Positions 1 to 11,146 are shown, counted from the first letter of the stretch. The stretch: DNA of 64,000 nt from Canna indica (GCA_034359265.1 CP136897.1:37621501-37685500), one strand, 5' to 3'. Notes: generated by a model not told the origin, from the sequence alone. Numbers and translations are program-made.

Positions 1-113
1 CGATATCAGCTTTTCACGTGGCGCTGAAAGGTGCGCAAAGAGACGAAGAAAATGACCCCCGAACTCTCCCTCGGACGCTCACCCTTATTAGCCGACGATC
101 AGAAGTGCATATC
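1..113 (+). other. Partial spacer at left edge
   Basis: The last 113 bp of an edge-type spacer (ATCAGC, CACGTG, GCTGAAA, TATTAG), leading into copy 1. The gene it belongs to upstream lies outside the window. Confidence 0.9.
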
Positions 114-231
114 GGGTGTGATCATACCAGGACTAACGCACCGGATCCCATCAGAACTCCGAAGTTAAGGGTGCTTGGGCGAGAGTAGTACTAGGATGGG
201 TGACCCCTTGGGAAGTCCTTGCGTTGCACCT
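114..231 (+). rRNA. 5S rRNA: 5S rRNA gene, copy 1
   Basis: Full length. Changes from reference: C6T, C18G, C57G (box A), C95T (box C), C107T, T109C. Same gene type as copy 8, but its downstream spacer matches that of copy 5, so it looks recombinant. Expression doubtful because of box A. Confidence 0.95.
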
Positions 232-597
232 TTTTTTTACTACCTATTTGATTGCACGACGAGATCATTTTTTTTACCAATCTTTCTAACCAAACGTTAA
301 GGAAGGACGACGTCGTCGCCATAAATCTTGGCTGTCGAGCACCCGCGCGGGTCCCGCCGCAACCTCTACGGCTGGCTCGATAGACCAACCGACCCGAAAA
401 ATTAAAATTTGTAAATAAATATGAAAAATAACATTTCAATTATTATTTTTCGTTTAAAACGGGCGTAACTCCGTGCATTATTGTCCGATTTCAGCTTTTC
501 ACGTGGCGCTGAAAGGCACGCGAAGAGACGAAGAAAATGACCCCGAGTTGTCCCTCGGACGCTCACCCTTATTAGCCGACGATCAGAAGTGCATGAC

Positions 598-715
598 GGG
601 TGCGATCATACTAGCACTAACGCACCAGATCCCATCAGAACTCCGAAGTTAAGCGTGCTTGCGCGAGAGTGGTACTAGGATGGGTGACCCCTTGGGAAGT
701 CCTCGCGTTGCACCT
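598..715 (+). rRNA. 5S rRNA: 5S rRNA gene, copy 2
   Basis: Full length, edge family: C15T, G30A (removes the BamHI site), G65C, A74G, C95T (box C), T109C. Partner of copy 7. Confidence 0.96.
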
Positions 716-1083
716 TTTTTTTTACTACCTATTTGATTGCACGACGAGATCATTTTTTTTACCAATCTTTCTAACCAAACGTTATGGACGGACGACATCG
801 TCGCCATAAAATTTCGCTGTCGATCGCCCGCGCGGGGCCCGCCGCAACCTCTACGGCCGGCTCGATCGACCAACCGACCCGAAAAATTAAAATTTGTAAA
901 TAAATAAGAAAAATAACATTTCAATTATTATTTTTCGTTTAAAACGGGCGTAACTCCGTGCATTATTGTCTGATATCAGCTTTTCACGTGGCGCTGAAAG
1001 GTGCGCAAAGAGACGAAGAAAATGACCCCCGAACTCTCCCTCGGACGCTCACCCTTATTAGCCGACGATCAGAAGTGCATATC

Positions 1084-1201
1084 GGGTGTGATCATACCAG
1101 CACTAACGCACCGGATCCCATCAGAACTCCGAAGTTAAGGGTGCTTGGGCGAGAGTAGTACTAGGATGGGTGACCCCTTGGGAAGTCCTCGTGTTGCACC
1201 A
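1084..1201 (+). rRNA. 5S rRNA: 5S rRNA gene, copy 3
   Basis: C6T, C57G (box A), C95T and T118A; an A precedes the run of 8 T, which weakens the end of helix I. Partner of copy 8. Confidence 0.95.
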
Positions 1202-1569
1202 TTTTTTTTACTACCTATTTGATTGCACGACGAGATCATTTTTTTTACCAATCTTTCTAACCAAATGTTAAGGACGGACGACGTCGTCGCCATAAAATTT
1301 GGCTGTCGATCGCTCACGCGGGGCCCGCCGCAACCTCTACGGCCAGCTCGATCGACCAACCGACCCAAAAAATTAAAATTTGTAAATAAATAAGAAAAAT
1401 AACATTTCAATTATTATTTTTTGTTGAAAACGGGCGTAACTCCGTGCATTATTGTCTGATTTCAGCTTTTCACGTGGCGCTGAAAGGCGCGCGAAGAGAC
1501 GAAGAAAATGACCCCCGAACTCTCCCTCGGACGCTCACCCTTTTTAGCCGACGATCAGAAATGCATATC

Positions 1570-1687
1570 GGGTGTGATCATACCAGCACTAACGCACCGG
1601 ATCCCATCAGAACTCCGAAGTTAAGCATGCTTGGGTGAGAGTAGTACTAGGATGGGTGACCCCCTGGGAAGTCCTCGTGTTGCACTT
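1570..1687 (+). rRNA. 5S rRNA: 5S rRNA gene, copy 4
   Basis: C6T, G58A (box A), C67T (intermediate element), C117T. Ends CACTTG before 7 T. Partner of copy 9. Confidence 0.95.
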
Positions 1688-2053
1688 GTTTTTTTACTAC
1701 CTATTTGATTGCACGACGAGATCATTTTTTTTACCAATCTTTCTAACCAAACGTTAAGGACGGACGACTTCGTCGCCATAAACCTTGGCTGTCGATCTCC
1801 CGCGCGGGGCCCGCCGCAACCTCTACGGCCGGCTCGATCGACCAACAGACCCGAAAAATTAAAATTTGTAATTAAATAATAAAAAAACATTTCAATTATT
1901 ATTTTTCATTTAAAACGGGCGTAACTCCGTGCATTATTGTCCGATTTCAGCTTTTCACGTGGCGCTGAAAGGCACGCGAAGAGGCGAAGAAAATGACCCC
2001 GAGTTGTCCCTCGGACGCTCACCCTTATTAGCCGACGATCAGAAGTGCATGAC

Positions 2054-2171
2054 GGGTGCGATCATACAAGCACTAACGCACCGGATCCCATCAGAACTCC
2101 GAAGTTAAGCGTGCTTGCGCGAGAGTGGTACTAGGATGGGCGACCCCTTGGGAAGTCCTCGTGTTGCACCT
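2054..2171 (+). rRNA. 5S rRNA: 5S rRNA gene, copy 5
   Basis: C15A, G65C, A74G, T88C and C95T (both box C). The T run starts TCTTTTTTT. Confidence 0.95.
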
Positions 2172-2538
2172 CTTTTTTTACTACCTATTTGATTGCACGA
2201 CGAGATCATTTTTTTTACCAATCTTTCTAACCAAATGTTAAGGAAGGACGACGTCGTCGCCATAAATCTTGGCTGTCGAGCACCCGCGCGGGTCCCGCCG
2301 CAACCTCTACGGCTGGCTCGATCGACCAACCGACCCAAAAAATTAAAATTTGTAAATAAATAAGAAAAATAACATTTCAATTATTATTTTTCGTTTAAAA
2401 CGGGCGTAACTCCGTGCATTATTGTCCGATTTCAGCTTTTCACGTGGCGCTGAAAGGCACGTGAAGAGACGAAGAAAATGACCCCGAGTTGTCCCTCGGA
2501 TGCTCACCCTTATTAGCCGACGATCAGAAGTGCATGAC

Positions 2539-2654
2539 CGGTGCGATCATACTAGCACTAACGCACCGGATCCCATCTGAACTCCGAAGTTAAGCGTGCG
2601 TGGGCGAGAGTAGTACTAGGATGGTGACCCCTGGGAAGTCCTCGTGCTGCACTT
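2539..2654 (+). pseudogene. 5S rRNA: 5S rRNA copy 6, box C deletions (116 nt)
   Basis: Two single-base deletions in box C (GGATGGTGACCCCTGG), plus G1C, C15T, A40T, T62G (box A), T111C, C117T. Loss of box C spacing makes normal TFIIIA binding unlikely. Identical to copy 11. Confidence 0.85.
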
Positions 2655-3020
2655 GTTTTTTTACTACCTATTTGATTGCACGACGAGATCATTTTTTTAC
2701 CAATCTTTCTAACCAAACGTTAAGGACGGACGACGTCGTCGTCATAAATCTTGGCTGTCGATCGCCCGCACGGGGCCCGCCGCAACCTCTACGGCCGGCT
2801 CGATCGACCAACCGACCCGAAAAATTAAAATTTGTAAATAAATAAGAAATATAACATTTCAATTATTATTTTTCGTTTAAAACGGTCGTAACTCCGTGCA
2901 TTATTGTCTGATTTCAGCTTTTCACGTGGCGCTGAAAGGCACGCGAAGAGACGAAGAAAATGACCCCGAGTTGTCCCTCGGACGCTCACCCTTATTAGCC
3001 GACGATCAAAAGTGCATGAC

Positions 3021-3138
3021 GGGTGCAATCATACTAGCACTAACGCACCGGATCCCATCAGAACTCCGAAGTTAAGCGTGCTTGCGCGAGAGTGGTACTA
3101 GGATGGGTGACCCCTTGGGAAGTCCTCGCGTTGCACCT
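3021..3138 (+). rRNA. 5S rRNA: 5S rRNA gene, copy 7
   Basis: G7A, C15T, G65C, A74G, C95T (box C), T109C. G7A turns a G-U pair of helix I into A-U. Confidence 0.96.
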
Positions 3139-3506
3139 TTTTTTTTACTACCTATTTGATTGCACGACGAGATCATTTTTTTTACCAATCTTTCTAACCA
3201 AACGTTAAGGACGGACGACATCGTCGCCATAAAATTTCGCTGTCGATCGCCCGCGCGGGGCCCGCCGCTACCTCTACGGCCGGCTCGATCGACCAACCGA
3301 CCCGAAAAATTAAAATTTGAAAATAAATAAGAAAAATAACATTTCAATTATTATTTTTCGTTTAAAACGGGCGTAACTCCGTGCATTATTGTCCGATATC
3401 AGCTTTTCACGTGGCGCTGAAAGGTGCGCAAAGAGACGAAGAAAATGACCCCCGAACTCTCCCTCGGACGCTCACCCTTATTAGCCGACGATCAGAAGTG
3501 CATATC

Positions 3507-3624
3507 GGGTGTGATCATACCAGGACTAACGCACCGGATCCCATCAGAACTCCGAAGTTAAGGGTGCTTGGGCGAGAGTAGTACTAGGATGGGTGACCCC
3601 TTGGGAAGTCCTTGCGTTGCACCT
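3507..3624 (+). rRNA. 5S rRNA: 5S rRNA gene, copy 8
   Basis: Same changes as copy 1: C6T, C18G, C57G (box A), C95T, C107T, T109C. Confidence 0.95.
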
Positions 3625-3991
3625 TTTTTTTACTACCTATTTGATTGCACGACGAGATCATTTTTTTTACCAATCTTTCTAACCAAACGTTAAGGACGGA
3701 CGACGTCGTCGCCATAAATCTTGGCTGTCGATCGCCCGCGCGGGGTCCGCCGCAACCTCTACTGTCGGCTCGATCGACCAACCGACCCGAAAAATTAAAA
3801 TTTCTAAATAAATAAGAAAAATAACATTTCAATTATTATTTTTTGTTGAAAACGGGCGTAACTCCGTGCATTATTGTCCGATTTCAGCTTTTCACGTGGC
3901 GCTGAAAGGCGCGCGAAGAGACGAAGAAAATGACCCCCGAACTCTCCCTCGGACGCTCACCCTTATTAGCCGACGATCAGAAATGCATATC

Positions 3992-4109
3992 GGGTGTGAT
4001 CATACCAGCACTAACGCACCGGATCCCATCAGAACTCCGAAGTTAAGCATGCTTGGGTGAGAGTAGTGCTAGGATGGGTGACCCCCTGGGAACTCCTCGT
4101 GTTGCACTT
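3992..4109 (+). rRNA. 5S rRNA: 5S rRNA gene, copy 9
   Basis: C6T, G58A (box A), C67T, A77G, G102C, C117T. Like copy 4, with two further changes. Confidence 0.95.
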
Positions 4110-4475
4110 GTTTTTTTACTACCTATTTGATTGCACGACGAGATCATTTTTTTTACCAATCTTTCTAACCAAACGTTAAGGACGGACGACTTCGTCGCCA
4201 TAAACCTTGGCTGTCGATCTCCCGCGCGGGGCCCGCCGCAACCTCTACGGCCGGCTCGATCGACCAACAGACCCGAAAAATTAAAATTTGTAAATAAATA
4301 ATAAAAAAACATTTCAATTATTATTTTTCATTTAAAACGGGCGTAACTCCGTGCATTATTGTCCGATTTCAGCTTTTCACGTGGCGCTGAAAGGCACGCG
4401 AAGAGACGAAGAAAATGACCCCGAGTTGTCCCTCGGACGCTCACCCTTATTAGCCGACGATCAAAAGTGCATGAC

Positions 4476-4593
4476 GGGTGCGATCATAATAGCACTAACG
4501 CACCGGATCCCATCAGAACTCCGAAGTTAAGGGTGCTTGGGCGAGAGTAGTACTAGGATGGGTGATCCCCTGGGAAGTCCTCGTGTTGCACCT
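4476..4593 (+). rRNA. 5S rRNA: 5S rRNA gene, copy 10
   Basis: C14A, C15T, C57G (box A), C91T (box C). Sits where copy 5 would be in repeat A, but its gene sequence differs, so part of it was exchanged. Confidence 0.95.
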
Positions 4594-4960
4594 TTTTTTT
4601 TTACTACCTATTTGATTCCACGACGAGATCATTTTTTTTACCAATCTTTCGAACCAAACGTTAAAGACGGACGACGATGTCGCCATAAAATTTTGCTATC
4701 GATCGCCCGCGCGGGGCCCGCCGCAACCTCTACGGCCGGCTCGATCGACTAACCGACCCGAAAAATTAAAATTTGTAAATAAATAAGTAAAATAACATTT
4801 AATTAAAATTTTTCGTTTAAAACGGGCGTAAGTCCGTGCATTACTGTCCGATTTTAGCTTTTCACGTGGCGCTGAAATGCGCGCGAAGAGACGAAGAAAA
4901 TAACCCCGAGTTGTCCCTCGGATGCTCACCCTTATTAGCCGACGATCAGAAGTGCATGAC

Positions 4961-5076
4961 CGGTGCGATCATACTAGCACTAACGCACCGGATCCCATCT
5001 GAACTCCGAAGTTAAGCGTGCGTGGGCGAGAGTAGTACTAGGATGGTGACCCCTGGGAAGTCCTCGTGCTGCACTT
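4961..5076 (+). pseudogene. 5S rRNA: 5S rRNA copy 11, box C deletions (116 nt)
   Basis: Identical to copy 6, with both box C deletions and T62G in box A. Last edge-family unit on the left. Confidence 0.85.
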
Positions 5077-5442
5077 GTTTTTTTACTACCTATTTGATTG
5101 CACGACGAGATCATTTTTTTACCAATCTTTCTAACCAAACGTTAAGGACGGACGACGTCGTCGTCATAAATCTTGGCTGTCGATCGCCCGCGCGGGGCCC
5201 GCCGCAACCTCTACGGCCGGCTCGATCGACCAACCGACCCGAAAAATTAAAATTTGTAAATAAATAAGAAAAATAACATTTCAATTATTATTTTTCGTTT
5301 AAAACGGGCGTAACTCCGTGCATTATTGTTCGATTTCAGCTTTTCACGTGGCGCTAAAAGGCACGCGAAGAGACGAAGAAAATGACCCCGAGCTATCCCT
5401 CAGACGCTCACCCTTATTAGCCGACGATCAGAAGTGCATGAT

Positions 5443-5560
5443 GGGTGCGATCATACCACCACTAACGCACCGGATCCCATCAGAACTCCGAAGTTAAGCG
5501 TGCTTGGGTGAGAGTAGTACTAGGATGGGTGACCCCCTAGGAAGTCCTCGTGTTGCACCT
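5443..5560 (+). rRNA. 5S rRNA: 5S rRNA gene, copy 12
   Basis: First core-family unit: G17C, C67T, G97A (box C). T instead of C at -1. Same type as copies 19 and 21. Confidence 0.96.
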
Positions 5561-5927
5561 TTTTTTTTAATACCTATTTGATTGCACGACGAGATCATTT
5601 TTTTTACAAATCTTTCTAACCAAACGTTAAGGACGGACGACGTCGTCGACATAAAATTTGGCTATCGATCGCCCGCGCGGGGCCCTCCGTAACCTCTACG
5701 GCCGGCTCGATCGACCAACCAACCCGAAAAATTAAAATTTGTAAATAAATAAGAAAAATAACATTTCAATTATTATTTTTCGTTTAAAACGGGCGTAACT
5801 CCGTGCATTTTTGTCCGATTTCAGATTTTCACGTGGCGCTAAAAGGCGCGCGAAGAGACGAAGAAAATGACCCCGAGCTATCCCTCGGACGCTCACCCTT
5901 ATTAGCCGACGATCAGAATTGCATCAT

Positions 5928-6045
5928 GGGTGCGATCATACCAGCACTAACGCACCGGATCCCATCAGAACTCCTAAGTTAAGCGTGCTTGGGCGAGAGT
6001 AGTACTAGGATGGGTGACCCCGTGGGAAGTCCTCGTGTTGCACCT
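5928..6045 (+). rRNA. 5S rRNA: 5S rRNA gene, copy 13
   Basis: G48T and C95G (box C); T at -1. Same type as copies 16 and 25. Confidence 0.96.
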
Positions 6046-6413
6046 TTTTTTTTAACTACCTATTCGATTGCACGACGATATCATTTTTTTTACCAATCTT
6101 TCTAACCAAACGTTAAGGACGGACGACGTCGTCGACATAAAATTTGGCTGTCGATCGCCCACGCGGGACCCGCCGCCACCACTACGGCCGGCTCGATCGA
6201 CCAAAAGACCCGAAAAATTAAAATTTGTAAATAAATAAGAAATATAACATTTCAATTATTATTTTTCGTTTAAAACGGGCGTAACTCCGTGCATTATTGT
6301 CCGATTTCAGCTTTTCACGTGGCGCTAAAAGGCGCGCGAAGAGACGATGAAAATGACCACGAGCTATCCCTCGGACGCTCACCCTTATTAGCCGACGATC
6401 AGAAGTTCTTCAC

Positions 6414-6531
6414 GGGTGCGATCATACCAGCACTAACGCACCGGATCCCATCAGAACTCCGAAGTTAAGCGTGCTTGGGCGAGAGTAGTACTTGGATGGG
6501 TGACCCTCTGGGAAGTCTTCGTGTTTCACCT
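6414..6531 (+). rRNA. 5S rRNA: 5S rRNA gene, copy 14
   Basis: A80T and C94T (box C), C105T, G113T; the last breaks the C6-G113 pair of helix I. Confidence 0.95.
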
Positions 6532-6734
6532 TTTTTTTTACTACCTATTTGATTGCACAATGAGATCATTTTTTTTACCAATCTTTCTAACCAAACGTTA
6601 GGAGACGGACGACGTCGTCGACATAAAATTTGGCTGTCGATCGCCCGCGCGGGGCCCGCCGCAACCTCTACGGCCGGCTCGATCGACCAACCGACCTGAA
6701 AAATTAAAATTTGTAAATAAATAAGAAAAATAAC

Positions 6735-6842
6735 ATACCAGCACTAACTCACCGGATCCCATCAGAACTCCGAAGTTAAGCGTGCTTCGGCGAGAGTAGT
6801 ACTAGGATTGGTGACCCACTGGGAAGTCCTCGTGTTGTACCT
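6735..6842 (+). pseudogene. 5S rRNA: Truncated 5S rRNA, copy 15 (lacks nt 1-10)
   Basis: Starts at nucleotide 11, joined directly to mid-spacer AATAAC. Lost: 5' strand of helix I, start site, TATA-like motif. Further G25T, G64C (box A), G85T and C94A (box C), C114T. Same as copies 18 and 20. Confidence 0.93.
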
Positions 6843-7210
6843 TTTTTTTTTACTACCAATTTGATTGCACGACGATATCATTTTTTTTACCAATCTTTCT
6901 AACCAAACGTTATGGACGGACGACGTCGTCGACAAAAAATTTGGCTGTCGATCGCCCGCGCGGGGCCCGCCGCAACCTCTACGGCCGGCTCAATCGACCA
7001 ACCGAGCCGAAAAATTAAAATTTGTAAATAAATAAGAAATATAACATTTCAATTATTATTTTTCGTTTAAAACGGGCGTAACTCCGTGCATTATTGTCCG
7101 ATTTCAGCTTTTCACGTGGCGCTAAAAGGCGCGCGAAGAGACGAAGAAAATGACCCCGAGCTATCCCTCGGACGCTCACCCTTATTAGCCGACGATCAGA
7201 ATTGCATCAT

Positions 7211-7328
7211 GGGTGCGATCATACCAGCACTAACGCACCGGATCCCATCAGAACTCCTAAGTTAAGCGTGCTTGGGCGAGAGTAGTACTAGGATGGGTGA
7301 CCCCGTGGGAAGTCCTCGTGTTGCACCT
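7211..7328 (+). rRNA. 5S rRNA: 5S rRNA gene, copy 16
   Basis: G48T, C95G; identical in gene sequence to copy 13. Confidence 0.96.
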
Positions 7329-7696
7329 TTTTTTTTAACTACCTATTCGATTGCACGACGATATCATTTTTTTTACCAATCTTTCTAACCAAACGTTAAG
7401 GACGGACGACGTCGTCGACATAAAATTTGGCTGTCGATCGCCCACGCGGGACCCGCCGCCACCACTACGGCCGGCTCGATCGACCAAAAGACCCGAAAAA
7501 TTAAAATTTGTAAATAAATAAGAAATATAACATTTCAATTATTATTTTTCGTTTAAAACGGGCGTAACTCCGTGCATTATTGTCCGATTTCAGCTTTTCA
7601 CGTGGCGCTAAAAGGCGCGCGAAGAGACGATAAAAATGACCACGAGCTATCCCTCGGACGCTCACCCTTATTAGCCGACGATCAGAAGTTCTTCAC

Positions 7697-7814
7697 GGGT
7701 GCGATCATACCAGCACTAACGCACCGGATCCCATCAGAACTCCGAAGTTAAGCGTGCTTGGGCAAGAGTAGTACTAGGATGGGTGACCCTCTGGGAAGTC
7801 TTCGTGTTTCACCT
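7697..7814 (+). rRNA. 5S rRNA: 5S rRNA gene, copy 17
   Basis: G68A (intermediate element), C94T, C105T, G113T. The terminator is interrupted (TTTATTTTT). Near copy of 14. Confidence 0.94.
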
Positions 7815-8017
7815 TTATTTTTACTACCTATTTGATTGCACAATGAGATCATTTTTTTTACCAATCTTTCTAACCAAACGTTAGGAGACGGACGACGTCG
7901 TCGACATAAAATTTGGCTGTCGATCGCCCGCGCGGGGCCCGCCGCAACCTCTACGGCCGGCTAGATCGACCAACCGACCCGAAAAATTAAAATTTGTAAA
8001 TAAATAAGAAAAATAAC

Positions 8018-8125
8018 ATACCAGCACTAACTCACCGGATCCCATCAGAACTCCGAAGTTAAGCGTGCTTCGGCGAGAGTAGTACTAGGATTGGTGACCC
8101 ACTGGGAAGTCCTCGTGTTGTACCT
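8018..8125 (+). pseudogene. 5S rRNA: Truncated 5S rRNA, copy 18 (lacks nt 1-10)
   Basis: Same junction and same changes as copy 15 (G25T, G64C, G85T, C94A, C114T), 1,283 bp downstream of it. Confidence 0.93.
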
Positions 8126-8493
8126 TTTTTTTTTACTACCAATTTGATTGCACGACGATATCATTTTTTTTACCAATCTTTCTAACCAAACGTTATGGAC
8201 GGACGACGTCGTCGACAAAAAATTTGGCTGTCGATCGCCCGCGCGGGGCCCGCCGCAACCTCTACGGCCGGCTCAATCGACCAACCGAGCCGAAAAATTA
8301 AAATTTGTAAATAAATAAGAAATATAACATTTCAATTATTATTTTTCGTTTAAAACGGGCGTAACTCCGTGCATTATTGTCCGATTTCAGCTTTTCACGT
8401 GGCGCTAAAAGGCGCGCGAAGAGACGAAGAAAATGACCCCGAGCTATCCCTCGGACGCTCACCCTTATTAGCCGACGATCAGAAGTGCATGAT

Positions 8494-8611
8494 GGGTGCC
8501 ATCATACCACCACTAACGCACCGGATCCCATCAGAACTCCGAAGTTAAGCGTGCTTGGGTGAGAGTAGTACTAGGATGGGTGACCCCCTAGGAAGTCCTC
8601 GTGTTGCACTT
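8494..8611 (+). rRNA. 5S rRNA: 5S rRNA gene, copy 19
   Basis: G7C, G17C, C67T, G97A, C117T. T at -1. The G7C and C117T changes weaken helix I. Confidence 0.95.
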
Positions 8612-8813
8612 TTTTTTTTACTACCTATTTGATTGCACGACTAGATCATTTTTTTTACCAATCTTTCTAACCAAACGTTAAGGACGGACGACGTCGTCGA
8701 CATAAAATTTGGCTGTCGATCGCCCGCGCGGGGTCCGCCGCAACCTCTACGGCCGGCTCGATCGACCAACCGACCCGAAAAATTAAAATTTGTAAATAAA
8801 TAAGAAAAATAAC

Positions 8814-8921
8814 ATACCAGCACTAACTCACCGGATCCCATCAGAACTCCGAAGTTAAGCGTGCTTCGGCGAGAGTAGTACTAGGATTGGTGACCCACTG
8901 GGAAGTCCTCGTGTTGTACCT
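8814..8921 (+). pseudogene. 5S rRNA: Truncated 5S rRNA, copy 20 (lacks nt 1-10)
   Basis: Third copy of the same truncated type as 15 and 18, now after a different full-length gene (19). Confidence 0.93.
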
Positions 8922-9289
8922 TTTTTTTTTACTACCAATTTGATTGCACGACGATATCATTTTTTTTACCAATCTTTCTAACCAAACGTTATGGACGGAC
9001 GACGTCGTCGACAAAAAATTTGGCTGTCGATCGCCCGCGCGGGGCCCGCCGCAACCTCTACGGCCGGCTCAATCGACCAACCGACCCGAAAAATTAAAAT
9101 TTGTAAATAAATAAGAAATATAACATTTCAATTATTATTTTTCGTTTAAAACGGGCGTAACTCCGTGCATTATTGTCCGATTTTAGCTTTTCACGTGGCG
9201 CTAAAAGGCGCGCGAAGAGACGAAGAAAATGACCCCGAGCTATCCCTCGGACGCTCACCCTTATTAGCCGACGATCAGAAGTGCATGAT

Positions 9290-9407
9290 GGGTGCGATCA
9301 TACCACCACTAACGCACCGGATCCCATCAGAACTCCGAAGTTAAGCGTGCTTGGGTGAGAGTAGTACTAGGATGGGTGACCCCCTAGGAAGTCCTCGTGT
9401 TGCACCT
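9290..9407 (+). rRNA. 5S rRNA: 5S rRNA gene, copy 21
   Basis: G17C, C67T, G97A. Upstream spacer has the TTTTAGC/GCTAAAA inverted repeat. Confidence 0.96.
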
Positions 9408-9774
9408 TTTTTTTTACTACCTATTTGATTGCACGACTAGATCATTTTTTTTACCAATCTTTCTAACCAAACGTTAAGGACGGACGACGTCGTCGACATA
9501 AAATTTGGCTGTCGATCGCCCGCGCGGGGCCCGCCGTAACCTCTACGGCCGGCTCGATCGACCAACCAACCCGAAAAATTAAAATTTGTAAATAAATAAG
9601 AAAAATAACATTTCAATTATTATTTTTCGTTTAAAACGGGCGTAACTCCGTGCATTATTGTCCGATTTCAGATTTTCACGTGGCGCTAAAAGGCGCGCGA
9701 AGAGACGAAGAAAATGACCCCGAGCTATCCCTCGGACGCTCACCCTTATTAGCCGACGATCAGAATTGCATCAC

Positions 9775-9892
9775 GGGTGCGATCATACCAGCACTAACGC
9801 ACCGGATCCCATCAGAACTTTGAAGTTAACATTGCTTGGGCGAGAGTAGTACTAGGATGGGTGACCCCCTGGGAAGTCCTCGTGTTGCACCT
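9775..9892 (+). pseudogene. 5S rRNA: 5S rRNA copy 22, damaged box A and no terminator
   Basis: C46T and C47T, then G56C, C57A, G58T in box A (TTAACATTG). The T run after the gene is gone: CACCT is followed by ATTTCATTGC. The spacer also lacks 11 bp of GCCCGC repeat near 9,985. The next gene starts 459 bp on. Probably not expressed normally. Confidence 0.88.
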
Positions 9893-10233
9893 ATTTCATT
9901 GCACGACGAGATCTTTTTTTTTACCAATCTTTCTAACCAAACGTTAAGGACGGACGACGTTGTCGACATAAAATTTGGCGGTCGATCGCCCGCCGCAACC
10001 TCTACGGCTGGCTCGATCGACCAACCGACCCGAAAAATTAAAATTTGTAAATAAATAAGAAAAATAACATTTCAATTATTATTTTTCGTTTAAAACGGGC
10101 GTAACTCCGTGCATTATTGTTCGATTTCAGATTTTCACGTGGCGCTAAAAGGCGCGCGAAGAGACGAAGAAAATAACCCCGAGCTATCCCTCGGACGCTC
10201 ACCCTTATTAGCCGACGATCAGAATTGCATGAT

Positions 10234-10351
10234 GGGTGCGATCATACCAGCACTAACGCACCGGATCCCATCATAACTCCTAAGTTAAGCGTGCTTGGGC
10301 GAGAGTAGTACTTGGATGGGTGACCCCCTGGGAAGTCCTCGTGTTGCACCT
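10234..10351 (+). rRNA. 5S rRNA: 5S rRNA gene, copy 23
   Basis: G41T, G48T, A80T (box C). T at -1. Confidence 0.95.
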
Positions 10352-10553
10352 TTTTTTTTACTACCTATTTGATTGCACGACGAGATCATTTTTTTTACCA
10401 ATCTTTCTAACCAGACGTTAAGGACGGACGACGTCGTCGACATAAAATTTGGCTGTCGATCGCCCGCGCGGGGCCCGCCGCAACCTCTACGGCCGGCTCG
10501 ATCGACCAACCGACCCGAAGAATTAAAATTTATAAATAAATAAGAAAAATAAC

Positions 10554-10661
10554 ATACCAGCACTAATGCATCGGATCCCATCAGAACTTCGAAGTTAAGC
10601 GTGCTTGGGTGAGAGTAGTATTAGGATGGGTTACCCCCTGGGAAGTCCTCGTGTTGCACCT
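10554..10661 (+). pseudogene. 5S rRNA: Truncated 5S rRNA, copy 24 (lacks nt 1-10)
   Basis: Same junction, but a different body: C24T, C28T, C46T, C67T, C78T, G89T (box C). BamHI site kept. T run starts TTCTTTTTT. The deletion has evidently been combined with another gene type. Confidence 0.93.
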
Positions 10662-11028
10662 TCTTTTTTACTACCTATTTGATTGCATGACGAGATCATT
10701 TTTTTTACCAATCTTTCTAACCAAACGTTAAGGACGGACGACGTCGTCGACATAAAATTTGGCTGTCGATCGCCCGCGCGGGGCCCGCCGCAACCTCTAC
10801 GGCCGGCTCGATCGACCAACCGACCCGAAAAATTAAAATTTGTAAATAAATAAGAAATATAACATTTCAATTATTATTTTTCGTTTAAAACGGGAGTAAC
10901 TCCGTGCATTATTGTTCGATTTCAGCTTTTCACGTGGCGCTAAAAGGCGCGCGAAGAGACGAAGAAAATGACCCCGAGCTATCCCTCGGACGCTCACCCT
11001 TATTAGCCGACGATCAGAATTGCATTAT

Positions 11029-11146
11029 GGGTGCGATCATACCAGCACTAACGCACCGGATCCCATCAGAACTCCTAAGTTAAGCGTGCTTGGGCGAGAG
11101 TAGTACTAGGATGGGTGACCCCGTGGGAAGTCCTCGTGTTGCACCT
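11029..11146 (+). rRNA. 5S rRNA: 5S rRNA gene, copy 25
   Basis: G48T, C95G. Partner of copy 30 (2,420 bp downstream). Confidence 0.96.

Larger units (their letters stand above)
598..3020 (+). repeat. Higher-order repeat A, first copy (5 units)
   Basis: Copies 2-6. Copies 7-11 reproduce the same order of variants about 2,422 bp further on; copies 6 and 11 are identical in gene sequence, including two box C deletions. Confidence 0.85.
3021..5442 (+). repeat. Higher-order repeat A, second copy (5 units)
   Basis: Copies 7-11, matching copies 2-6 unit for unit (3 with 8, 4 with 9, 6 with 11). The match stops in the spacer after copy 11, where edge-type sequence changes to core-type between about 5,340 and 5,395. 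Confidence 0.82.
5928..7210 (+). repeat. Higher-order repeat B, first copy (3 units, 1,283 bp)
   Basis: Copies 13, 14 and truncated 15. The next 1,283 bp repeat the same three units almost unchanged. Confidence 0.88.
7211..8493 (+). repeat. Higher-order repeat B, second copy (3 units, 1,283 bp)
   Basis: Copies 16, 17 and truncated 18. It differs from the first by a few bases, for example G68A and an A in the T run of copy 17. Confidence 0.88.
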
